A DNA stretch of 22,205 bases from Stentor coeruleus (lineage: Eukaryota > Ciliophora > Heterotrichea > Heterotrichida > Stentoridae). This document shows, piece by piece, positions 8,996-17,503 of this stretch. The stretch is from contig MPUH01001170.1 in the NCBI GenBank assembly GCA_001970955.1, positions 1-22,205 of the forward strand, given 5' to 3'. The notes beneath the pieces were generated by a model, which worked only from the letters and a program-made list of their open reading frames with translations, made no database searches and was not told the DNA's origin. The number at the start of each line of letters is the position of its first letter. Position 1 is the first letter of the stretch. Both the position numbers and the translations under genes were made by a program.

Positions 8996-9414
8996 TAGTA
9001 TAATTATTTATGGAAATTTCATATTGGCATGGGTTAGTTGAAGATTACTGAATATAAATTTTATTATATTAATGTTTGAATTGCATATAGTAAACTATTT
9101 AACTTTATTTAATCGAAATCTTCTGTAGTTAATTCGTTTAATATTATATGCGTAAAAGGCTTCTTCGTTTTTGGTTTCAGCGAGAGCTGTGTCGAAGTCT
9201 TCTAAAGTTTTTAAGTTCTGGCATGTCCTCGCTGAAAAATTTGCCTGTGCTAAAGTGAAAAAATATAGCCTCTATAATATTAGATTCTTTTTTGGAACTT
9301 AGAAATCTATTTATTTTTTGAATGCAATATGCGATCTCCAATTGAAAATTATGTCAATTCAGTTTGAATCATTAGAAGGTATAAAAAACCATTCATTACA
9401 TCTAAAATACCTAT
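8996..9414. other. Spacer between two minus-strand genes
   Basis: Mostly AT-rich. It contains the coding-like minus-strand segment described separately at 9095-9283. Nothing else can be assigned. Confidence 0.4.
9095..9283 (-). pseudogene. Possible small gene fragment without a start codon
   Basis: The minus strand is open for about 62 codons ending in TAG (9097-9095). The last 40 residues look like genuine protein (TLEDFDTALAETKNEEAFYA) with richer GC and balanced codons. No in-frame ATG exists in the open stretch and no 15/16-nt intron that would supply one is visible. It could be the tail of a decayed gene or chance. No family is recognised. Confidence 0.25.
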
Positions 9415-10446
9415 CTAAAATCTAGAGCCTATCTTCCCAGCAACCGGCTTATCATAATTCTGCTTACCAACATCTTCTTTCCACTCAAACATCCTCCGCT
9501 GAACATCACTCAGCCCTGCAATACTCCCTCTAGCTTCATCTGCAGTCATAACGTTATGCTTAAAATCCCCAACACTAAAAGCACTTTTTAAACCTTCAGT
9601 CTTTTCAATCAAAAATACTCTTTTATTTTCTTGCCTAACATTAACTGGTGCCAGTTGATTTTTAAACTCAGTTTCTTCATTGCGTGAAAACTGAGTCTGC
9701 ATCCAAGCTGGGGCCAAGTCTGAAACATTTTGAAAATTATTTCCTTTTTTGGACTTATCAAAAGGTCCATATCGGCCAAGCCTTTTTTGCCTATTTTTCG
9801 AATGTGGACTTACTGTGATCCAGCCAGAAATTCTACTTAAAACAGTTAGAGTCCCATCAAATCCTTGAGATTTTTCTATGTTATGGTCTTTAACATTTAC
9901 ACCTTCTGTAACTTTGAACCAGTCAGGGGCATCTTTGGAATGCGCGAATATATCACGGTTTGGGTCGCTCGGAAGTGGCTGCAGACGAGTTTGATATACC
10001 CAATTTTCAGATACTGGGATTTGGCCGTGGTTTTTTATATCATTTTGACTATTAAAGTCCGTCTGAGTTACGGTTTTTGCACAGAGAAATGTTGGCTTGG
10101 CTGCTAAGCTAATTAGGAATTACTCAGAAAATTCTCTTTTTTTGAGAATTTTAGCTTCAGACAAGGATGTTAATGGAGATAAAAGCTTGGGTTTTGAAAT
10201 TTGCTGCTCACATCTTCCAGAGTACAAGCCTGGAGTATAGCCTCCTGTTCTTATGAATTGAGCTCTAGGCTTTATTGAGATTTCTTCGTAGTGGCTTGGG
10301 TTTCTTTGTAAAACTGTTGCAGCTGTAAAAGGCTCTGAGATATGAGCTTTAACCAAATTTGGGTTTATGATATCATCTGTTTCTCCTTTAGTGTAATAGG
10401 TTTGCCTTGCTGTTTCTCGAGGTTTTGGAGGAATTTTGCTTGTCAT
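9415..10446 (-). CDS. Unidentified basic, soluble protein, 338 residues
   Basis: Two minus-strand segments are in the same frame and are joined by removing a 15-nt intron (10123-10109), giving 338 residues from ATG at 10446 to TAG at 9415. The protein has no signal peptide, membrane helix or long coiled coil. It is rich in Lys, Arg, Pro, Asn, Gln and aromatic residues, with motifs such as GGYTPGLYSGR, GRYGPFDKSKK and ARGSIAGLSDVQRRMFEWK. I do not recognise a domain. This composition is common among axonemal or microtubule-associated proteins of ciliates, but that is only a guess from style. A divergent spacer of about 700 bp separates it from the CNNM-type gene. Confidence 0.75.
10109..10123 (-). 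other. 15-nt intron in the basic protein gene
   Basis: On the minus strand GTAATTCCTAATTAG. It interrupts a codon after its second base and includes an in-frame TAA. Removal converts GAG-TAA into GAC-TTA and keeps the frame through to 9415. An A at position 10 matches the other 15-nt introns. Confidence 0.87.
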
Positions 10447-11148
10447 TTTTATTTGTTATGTGAAGTTTTATATTTTTTAGATATTGAGAGGGAAATTAGT
10501 AGACATAAACCAGTTATGAACAAGTCATAAACCATTAATTAAATTTTAAATTAAATAATTATACACTAAATGTCCTAAGCTCGACACTATTCAGACTATC
10601 AAGACTGCCCAACTTTAAGGACTGTCCAAGTTATGTAGAGTATCAAATATTTTATAAACTTGAACCTTTGTCCACATTATTGAGACTATCCAAGATATAA
10701 TGTGCTTTAAGACTATTAGTTCAATAATATATATTCCTTCATGCTATAAGATATTTATACTAAGCATCACTTCTGATGAGCTCAATCGAATTTAATAATA
10801 AAATGTCAATACTATGAGATTCATTCATAATAGCTTGATTGCAATCTAAATTTTATGCTTATTATCATTCATCAAAAATTTCAACAAATCCAAAAATCTT
10901 CTAATTCCTGATTATCAACACCAACCATATTTGCCAAAAACTCCATCAGCTTACCTTTAAAAAACCATTAAAGTCTTATAATTTTACACTTTTATTCCAT
11001 TTGCTAAAAAATTTCAAAACTTTTAACATATATAATCCATCTAAATCTCACACATAAAATTCTCCATAATATTTTTTATAAAGCATTTCCTTATCTAATA
11101 TTTAAAAAAAAACTATTGAAAAAATTAAATTAATAGTTTAAATCAAGT
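10447..11148. other. Divergent spacer, presumably holding both promoters
   Basis: About 700 bp of AT-rich DNA between genes that point away from each other, so it should hold both start regions. Around 10580-10720 the motif GACTATC/GACTGTCC with a following CAA recurs several times imperfectly. No defined promoter element can be assigned. Confidence 0.4.
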
Positions 11149-12306
11149 ATGTCTGAGACAGAATGGGTAAAAGATCTACCTTGGAATGAATATATGATTT
11201 TCTCTTTAGTGAGCTTTGGTCTTGTGTGTTTTGCTGGGCTAATGTCAGGGCTTACTGTAGGCCTGATGTCCATAAGCTCACTAGATCTCAATATTAAACT
11301 TGAATCAGGGACTCCGATAGAAAAAAGATATGCTAGAAGGGTAAATTCGATATTGCATGACCATCATTTACTTTTAGTAACTTTACTTGTAGCCAATGCT
11401 GCTGCTATGGAAAGTCTACCTTTATTTTTAGATAAAATGTTCACCGAGATTATAACAATCGTATTAAGTGTATCATTTGTCCTAATTTTTGGTGAAGTCC
11501 TTCCACAAGCATTATGTACAGGCCCAGATCAACTCAAGATAGCATATTACATGGCACCCTTAGTTAAGATAATTATCGTGATTTTCTTTCCTATAAGCTA
11601 CCCTTTAGCAAAACTCTTAAATTGGTGTTTCGGGAAGCACCGTAGCTATAAGCTCAATAATGATGATATAAAAGCTTTAATCTCAATTCACACAAATTTA
11701 TATGGATCAAGACACAACTTGGGACTCCTTAAAGTTCAAGTTAAAATGATTCATGGGGCAATAGACTTGCGCTATAAATTAGTAAAAGATCATGTAATCC
11801 CTTTAGATAAAGTTTATGCAGTCAGCACAGATGCAATTATTAACAAAAAAACCTTTAAAAAGCTTGTTAAACAAGGATATAGTAGAGTCCCTGTTTATCA
11901 AGGAAGTAATAGAAATGCAATAGTAGGAATTTTACTTACAAAAAAGCTTTTAGTAATAGAAGAAGGGCTGCCTATAAGTGAAATTGTCGTTAATCTACGA
12001 GAACCTATGTTTGTGTCGCCTGGTTTTTCAATGATTCAGCTTTTGGAGAAGTTTAAAGAAGGTAAAAGCCATTTGGCTGTTGTCAAAGAGGATGATGGGA
12101 ATGTACTGGGAATTATAACTTTAGAAGATGTCCTAGAAGAAGTGATGAAGTTTGAAATTTATGACGAAGGAGATTATGATGATCAGGCCAAGTTGAATAC
12201 TACAAGTCTTGTATCGCCTAGTATTGAAAAACCCCCTCAACCAAGACGTAGAACCATTGCAGGATCTACAGCAGAAGAAGTTTTGCCTGAAATTATAGGT
12301 ATATAA
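11149..12306 (+). CDS. CNNM/Mam3-type membrane protein with DUF21 and CBS pair
   Basis: 385 residues, no intron. The DUF21 transmembrane domain (about 12-165) shows the family signatures SGLTVGLMSISSLDL (33-47), ANAAAMESLPLFLD (82-95) and FGEVLPQA (114-121), with four hydrophobic segments. A CBS pair follows at about 212-338 (DHVIPLDKVYAVSTDA, GYSRVPVY, then GIITLEDVLEEV). The tail is acidic then Pro/Arg-rich. Relatives in animals, yeast and bacteria (CNNM, Mam3, CorC/MpfA) handle Mg2+ or other divalent metals, with the CBS pair sensing nucleotide. It probably sits in the plasma or an internal membrane. No cyclic nucleotide-like domain follows the CBS pair, as it does in animal CNNMs. The start is the first ATG after an AT-rich leader. 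Confidence 0.9.
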   Translation: MSETEWVKDLPWNEYMIFSLVSFGLVCFAGLMSGLTVGLMSISSLDLNIKLESGTPIEKRYARRVNSILHDHHLLLVTLLVANAAAMESLPLFLDKMFTEIITIVLSVSFVLIFGEVLPQALCTGPDQLKIAYYMAPLVKIIIVIFFPISYPLAKLLNWCFGKHRSYKLNNDDIKALISIHTNLYGSRHNLGLLKVQVKMIHGAIDLRYKLVKDHVIPLDKVYAVSTDAIINKKTFKKLVKQGYSRVPVYQGSNRNAIVGILLTKKLLVIEEGLPISEIVVNLREPMFVSPGFSMIQLLEKFKEGKSHLAVVKEDDGNVLGIITLEDVLEEVMKFEIYDEGDYDDQAKLNTTSLVSPSIEKPPQPRRRTIAGSTAEEVLPEIIGI

Positions 12307-12673
12307 TTTTAGTTAATGAGAATTAGCATAAATTCCTATAAAAGTGAAGTTATAATTTTATTCGAAGAGATTTTTCCCTTTATCATATCTTAAGTTTAAA
12401 ATATTTATATATAAATTGTATTTCATCTTTAGATAATAAAATTCAATTTTTTTATGAATCAAAAGTGATAACATATGAGATAAAAATAATATCACTTATG
12501 GTGCATTCAATATATTATTTAATTATTGAAATCTAATTTGCGCAAATTGTGAACAAAGACGAATAAGTACTTGACTTTCTACTTTCTCTATATTATGATG
12601 CTTCAAGGCAGTTAGTCAATAGATTCATTTGCACCATATTGATATACTGTAGGTAGAGTAATATATAAGATAT
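12307..12673. other. Spacer, nothing recognised
   Basis: AT-rich DNA between two plus-strand genes. No open frame, repeat or RNA signature is seen. Confidence 0.5.
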
Positions 12674-13834
12674 ATGTTTAGGTGCTTTCATCCCACTTGC
12701 TTGCAGGAACCGACAAGAATTTGCGAATGCGATAATATTACCTTGATGTGTCCTTGGCATATAGACTTTCATAACTTAACACCAGGAAAATGCCATATGG
12801 ATTTACCAATTCCAGACAGCCTTCGCCAACAGCATTCAAGCTATATAACAATCTACCAGTGCCGAAACGATATCAACACCTTACTTGAAAGCATCAGCAC
12901 TTATTCAAGCATGCTCATATCAAAAATCCAAGAGCTCACTGAATCTGCAATTAGCACAATTGATAATCTCGATCAGTTTTATATAGACTTGCTTAAAAAT
13001 CCAACAGAAAATAACTCAATTGAAAGCATCCAATTAAACCTATCCCGAATTCCAGACAGTTTTGAAGATATCCTCAAATCTATAGAAGAATTTTATAGAA
13101 GTAATTTTAATTATGACAGCAAAGTAACCTGGACTGAGTCTGGAAAACTCATGAATTTCAGTTGTTTAACTAAAAATTACAGCAAAGGGCAAGCCATGGA
13201 TTGCCTTTATGAAGCTAGCCAAGCTGTTCAGTATGACTACGATAAGCTTATTATATACGGAGGCCTCAAAGATAATAAAGCCTTAGGTACTTGCATGCTT
13301 TATAATCAAATAACCAAAAAAATTCAACATATGAAGCCAGGTAGACCTCGAGCTTATGGCACTTCAGTATTTTATAATAGAAGTTTCTACTTTTTTGGTG
13401 GCTGGTGTTTAAATAACCTTCAAGACTTTCAAGTTTTATCATATACAAAAAATTGGGTTAAAGATGGTCTCATGCCTGAAGCTTCTCTACATTGTGTTTC
13501 TACAGTTTTTAATGGTATTTGGATTACTGGATTTAATATGGTTAAGGCTTATTTGTTTGTCCCAGATGGCTCATTTACTCCATATTTAGTATTTCATGCT
13601 GATACTGTTAAGATATTTGTTGCAAATAATGAAGAATTGCATGTAATTTGTGGCAATAAATCGTTTTATTATAAAAATAATAATTGGCATGATGCTCAGA
13701 TTAGTGGAAAAATTGATGGGAGTGTGGTTGGCACAGCGAAGATTTTCGGAAAATATGCTTATTTTAGTGTGATGACTAATGAAGTCAGAGTTAAAAGATA
13801 CTGCTTTAAAACTTTCACCCTTGAAGATTGCTAG
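12674..13834 (+). CDS. Zinc-finger (B-box-like), coiled-coil and kelch-repeat protein
   Basis: 386 residues, no intron. Residues 4-33 carry a Cys/His pattern (C4, C9, C17, C19, C26, H29, H33) that resembles a B-box type zinc-binding fold. Residues about 60-145 are helical and likely coiled coil (DINTLLESISTYSSMLISKI). The C-terminal 210 residues contain kelch-type blades with LIIYGGL (192-198) and FYFFGGW (238-244), followed by weaker blades. The layout recalls TRIM-like or kelch adaptor proteins, large families in ciliates. No RING finger is present, so E3 ligase activity is not supported. A role in protein binding is inference. Confidence 0.75.
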   Translation: MFRCFHPTCLQEPTRICECDNITLMCPWHIDFHNLTPGKCHMDLPIPDSLRQQHSSYITIYQCRNDINTLLESISTYSSMLISKIQELTESAISTIDNLDQFYIDLLKNPTENNSIESIQLNLSRIPDSFEDILKSIEEFYRSNFNYDSKVTWTESGKLMNFSCLTKNYSKGQAMDCLYEASQAVQYDYDKLIIYGGLKDNKALGTCMLYNQITKKIQHMKPGRPRAYGTSVFYNRSFYFFGGWCLNNLQDFQVLSYTKNWVKDGLMPEASLHCVSTVFNGIWITGFNMVKAYLFVPDGSFTPYLVFHADTVKIFVANNEELHVICGNKSFYYKNNNWHDAQISGKIDGSVVGTAKIFGKYAYFSVMTNEVRVKRYCFKTFTLEDC

Positions 13835-13873
13835 GTAAATAAATTTTATGTATTAAATAAGTGATTTTAATAG

Positions 13874-13874
13874 N
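13874..13874. other. Single N, assembly gap marker
   Basis: One ambiguous base lies in the 66-bp spacer between the kelch and coiled-coil genes. I see no duplicated sequence on its two sides, unlike the N at 17016. The real spacer may be longer than shown. Confidence 0.8.
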
Positions 13875-13900
13875 GGTTATTTATTTGAATAACTTTTAAT

Positions 13901-14791
13901 ATGGACTCTTTTTCTTTTTCGCTAAACAAGTCAGAAATGAACACAACAATTAAAGAAAACAGTGAAAGTGCATCTGATACGCAAAAGACCACTAAATGTG
14001 AAGACTGCTTTTATGAATCCCCAGACAAAAGAGAAGGTTTGCATAGACAAGAGCAAAAAGTTTTAGGAATATTAAAGGAAGTTAAGGATTGTGGCGTTAT
14101 GATATTAGAGAGATGTAAAAGAGTGGAGAATAAGAGGATAGAACTAAGAAATTCTATATGTAAGGCTAAAGCTCAGATATTGAAATATAGACAAACTTCA
14201 AAATTTCCCCAATCTTTATCAACTGAGAATCTAAGTACTAGAAGTGTACGATTATTGCAATCTAAAACCAATAAAGTAAACAAGGAATTATCACAGATGA
14301 AATGCGAACTGGAAAGAGCACGCATATTGCAAAGTCAGTTTGGGGAAATATATAGAGAGGTTTTACAGCAGACAATTAAAATCCGTAAAACTAGTGAAAA
14401 AATCTATCAAAAAATCGATTTTATAAAAAGAAGCAAGGAACTCCTCAAACTTAAATATAAAGAAATTCCAGAAAAGCGCAAAGAACTAAATAAACTTTCT
14501 CAAACTTATACAGAAACCACTCACCAACTTGCTTTTTCCAAGCAAATATTCAAAGAGAAAATTGACTTACTTGTAATTTACAGAGAAAAACTCGATAAAA
14601 ACAAAAAGAAACGAAAGGACCTTGAAGATATACAAAATACATTAACTCTTATAGAAAAAAATCTAATTGAAAGAGAAGAAAGATTCGAAGAAAAGTATAC
14701 TTTAATGTGTCAATACATGAATAAGCTCGAAGACTTAAAAGTAAGGATTGAGAATAAATTCGGGAATGATGATAGTTGTATTAATTTCTAG
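13901..14791 (+). CDS. Coiled-coil protein, function unknown
   Basis: 296 residues, no intron. The first 45 residues are Ser/Thr-rich and polar, with a short Cys pair (KCEDC). From about residue 48 to 290 the protein is almost entirely Lys/Glu-rich helix with heptad-like spacing (REGLHRQEQKVLGILKEVKD, NKELSQMKCELERARILQSQ), broken only around 100-115 by a Ser/Thr-Pro-type linker. There is no membrane segment or enzyme motif. It is likely structural, perhaps cytoskeletal. It converges with the gene at 14832 with a 40-bp gap. The first ATG after the N-containing spacer is taken as the start. Confidence 0.75.
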   Translation: MDSFSFSLNKSEMNTTIKENSESASDTQKTTKCEDCFYESPDKREGLHRQEQKVLGILKEVKDCGVMILERCKRVENKRIELRNSICKAKAQILKYRQTSKFPQSLSTENLSTRSVRLLQSKTNKVNKELSQMKCELERARILQSQFGEIYREVLQQTIKIRKTSEKIYQKIDFIKRSKELLKLKYKEIPEKRKELNKLSQTYTETTHQLAFSKQIFKEKIDLLVIYREKLDKNKKKRKDLEDIQNTLTLIEKNLIEREERFEEKYTLMCQYMNKLEDLKVRIENKFGNDDSCINF

Positions 14792-14831
14792 GTAAAAATA
14801 AATTTTCCAATATAGGAATTTATCTAATCTA

Positions 14832-15875
14832 TTAAACTATAGGGCATTGCGATTGAAAGCTCTTGTCAAGGGTAAAAGTTTCGTAATTTTTGTTTTTATT
14901 TTTCAAATTTTCTAGTGTCTGGACCATTTTTAGACCTGCAAGCATATCTTTTTCATACCTTATTCGCATTTTCCTTAAATCATCTATCAGTTCTTGCACT
15001 GAAGGTGTAGGGTCTTCATCAAGTTCAGGGGAAAAGCACGGAACAATGTCATCATTTTTTTCCTTAGGATTCAATTCTTCGAAATCTTTTCTTTCTTTAT
15101 TTTTTAAAATGAATTCTGGCTCTTCACTTATGGCTTTAAAGTATTCTTGTGGAGGTAAAACTTCTTCTATTTGGCCTTCTTTTAATTGACTGTAGCTTCT
15201 TAAATAATTTTGCAAATTTTTAGAGTCTCTGTCGGTTGTGCTTAGGTACTCAGCATATGATGGAGGTGCTCGCTTTTTCATGCATGCATTCTTGACTTGA
15301 GTGTACATCCAGTGGAATAGAGCTTTTTTTTGATAATATTTTGTGATTATTGGCTTCATTACTGTGTATAGACGTCGAAGAAATTTTGAATTGGCTCCTA
15401 GGAGAGATGCTTTTACTAAAATGCAAGTAAAAATAATAAGTTTATTTATCTGCTCCCCGTCCACCCAAATTTTATCATTCCCTTGGCTAGCAGGGTCATA
15501 GCTCAATTCTCCAGGGACTTTAATATAAAAGTTTTCATCTTCATATTCAATAACTATTGACCCAACATAGCTAATCCCATATTCAGTAGTAAGTTCTTCA
15601 ACAAACTGGGCTTTAAAATCAACTTTAGCCTTTTCTAATTTTGCATTTGCTTTAGCCAGATAATCTATATCTTTGTGCTCAAATTTAAACATTTCAGTGG
15701 CAGGGTCATATGAATACAAGTTCGGCACTTGGTTCTCTTTAAATTTTAGAAGTTTCTCAATTGTTACTGAGCCTGAGACCTTGTAAAGTTTATTCATTCT
15801 TGCAGGCAAGCAGCTGAGATTCTTCCCAATTTCAGTTTGGGCCAATATGTGTCCAGCAAAGTACTTTAAATCCAT
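14832..15875 (-). CDS. Unidentified protein, 347 residues
   Basis: A single uninterrupted minus-strand frame from ATG (15875) to TAA. The protein starts MDLKYFAGHILAQTEIGKNL and has a mixed alpha/beta-looking N-terminal half, including YGISYVGSIVIEYEDENFYI and GELSYDPASQGNDKIW. One moderately hydrophobic stretch (INKLIIFTCILVKASLLGA) is followed by a basic segment. The C-terminal third is charged (Glu/Lys/Asp), with a predicted helix LIDDLRKMRIRYEKDMLAGL. Whether the hydrophobic stretch is a true membrane segment is uncertain. I do not recognise a family. Confidence 0.72.
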   Translation of the reverse strand: MDLKYFAGHILAQTEIGKNLSCLPARMNKLYKVSGSVTIEKLLKFKENQVPNLYSYDPATEMFKFEHKDIDYLAKANAKLEKAKVDFKAQFVEELTTEYGISYVGSIVIEYEDENFYIKVPGELSYDPASQGNDKIWVDGEQINKLIIFTCILVKASLLGANSKFLRRLYTVMKPIITKYYQKKALFHWMYTQVKNACMKKRAPPSYAEYLSTTDRDSKNLQNYLRSYSQLKEGQIEEVLPPQEYFKAISEEPEFILKNKERKDFEELNPKEKNDDIVPCFSPELDEDPTPSVQELIDDLRKMRIRYEKDMLAGLKMVQTLENLKNKNKNYETFTLDKSFQSQCPIV

Positions 15876-16158
15876 TTATTATTTTGAATATTGAATATTA
15901 TGCTATTAAAGTTAGGTCTATCGCAAACCAAATGTGAACCTTCTTTTATCTGCTGTGCCTTATAGTGTCTCTAGTTTTTCAATAAAAGGATGCTGAACAT
16001 AAAATTCTTTATTACATGGAATAATGAATATAAATATACTCAATATTTTAAATAGGCTGCAATTGTAAATTTATGTACAAAGTAAAGCTATATTAAGAAA
16101 ATATATTTTGCATATGAATTTTTATTTTTTTAGATTTTTGTAATGTGAAGATACTATA

Positions 16159-16262
16159 GAATGATTTTATGGGGAAAATTCTATGAAGTAAATAAGAATG
16201 ATTTTATGGGAGAAATTCTATGAAGTAAATAAGAATGATTTTATGGGAGAAATTCTATGAAA
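16159..16262. repeat. 37-bp tandem repeat, nearly three copies
   Basis: The unit gaatgattttatggg... begins at 16159, 16196 and 16233, an exact 37-base period. The first copy differs by one base (gggg where the others have ggga), and the last is cut short after ctatgaa. It lies in spacer DNA 285 bp upstream of the minus-strand gene that starts at 15875. No function is assigned. Confidence 0.88.
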
Positions 16263-16678
16263 TAATATATTCGTCTTTAATGATAAAAATCATTGCTAAT
16301 TTTATAATTTGAAAGGAAGATAGATGCTAAGCTATTACCACTCATTGCTATTTAAAAACTATAGAAAATAACTTGAAAATATTGCAAATTATAAGCATAT
16401 GATAATTTTAATAAGGGAGCATTATTATGGTTTTTCTCACATAGCAATTCCTATTGAATTTTCATCATTGTAAGCCCTAAAAGGTAAAAAAATAATTTTT
16501 AAAGTATATGCTAAATTAAACATTAAAAATAGTCATCAAGATATTCGCTAAGACTATCACTAATATTCACAACTGCCACTTACTTTCTTGCATATAAATC
16601 AGTCATAATTAATAGTTTGTAAAAAAAATATTTAAGTTGGCGAATGGAAAAGAAATGCAAGAATCATTAAAAAAATAA

Positions 16679-17299
16679 GCATAAAGAATATTAAAAAATC
16701 ACAATTAATAAATAAAAATGACTCTAATAAATCGTAAAAAATATTAGCAGCTTCAAAAAAATATAAAAAAGCTGAAAATTTAGGCAAAATAATAAGTGAT
16801 TAGCAGTAGATATTATTAAATAAAAAGAAATAATAAACAACATAATTTATAGCATGATTATGGCTATTAAATATTTTTTTAGCATAAATTAACTTGCATT
16901 TTTTTATATATGATATATGAGAGATTATTTTTTAATTTTTTTTAATTATTGTTAAAATTCTTAAAGTTTTATAAGAATTTATTTGATTCTGAAACTCAAA
17001 TTCTCCAGGTTTAGGNGCATAAAGAATATTAAAAAATCACAATTAATAAATAAAAATGACTCTAATAAATCGTAAAAAATATTAGCAGCTTCAAAAAAAT
17101 ATAAAAAAGCTGAAAATTTAGGCAAAATAATAAGTGATTAGCAGTAGATATTATTAAATAAAAAGAAATAATAAACAACATAATTTATAGCATGATTATG
17201 GCTATTAAATATTTTTTTAGCATAAATTAACTTGCATTTTTTTATATATGATATATGAGAGATTATTTGATTCTGAAACTCAAATTCTCCAGGTTTAGG
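16679..17299. repeat. Duplicated block across a single N: 337-bp and 283-bp copies
   Basis: The sequence from 16679 to 17015 recurs from 17017 to 17299, with an N at 17016 between them. By eye the copies are identical except that the first carries 54 extra bases at about 16931-16984. Both end at the same motif (ctccaggtttagg). The ends coincide exactly with the N, which is what two overlapping contigs placed side by side without merging would look like. Confidence is for the repeat itself; the artefact explanation is inference. Confidence 0.9.
16926..16981. other. 54-bp TA-bounded insertion, candidate retained internal eliminated sequence
   Basis: The inserted 54 bases are about 7 % GC and are flanked by a direct repeat TTATTT (16925-16930 and 16979-16984), which includes a TA dinucleotide. 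The other copy has a single TTATTT at the junction. Ciliate IESs are often short, AT-rich and TA-bounded. An ordinary allelic indel or slippage is the alternative. This is inference from one locus. Confidence 0.35.
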
Positions 17300-17503
17300 T
17301 ACTAAATCTGTCTGGAAAATAATTATTATATATTTAATGTTTTTTTTTTGGATTAGACATAATATATAATTCAGAATAGATTTCAATCTTTATTTCTAAT
17401 GAATAATTGACAGTTTTAAGCTAACTCAAACCGATCCCAAATACACTATGAGCAGCATACACTCTATTCCGGCATTTAAATTCTATTAATTTTAATCCTA
17501 TAT

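Larger units (their letters stand above)
15876..17503. other. AT-rich gene-free region with repeats and an assembly junction
   Basis: About 1.6 kb with no supportable gene. It contains a 37-bp tandem repeat at about 16159-16262 and a duplicated block on either side of an N at 17016. A 61-codon-plus open frame on the minus strand at 17138-17386 lies inside the AT-rich block and looks like chance (runs of Ile, Tyr, Asn, Lys). Confidence 0.6.

Noticed and set aside
9865-10107. 80-codon plus-strand open frame
   Set aside because: It lies antisense within the minus-strand gene 9415-10446, whose spliced frame explains this region better.
17138-17386. 82-codon minus-strand open frame
   Set aside because: It is made of Ile/Tyr/Asn/Lys runs in very AT-rich duplicated DNA beside an N. 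There is no domain, and it is likely chance.
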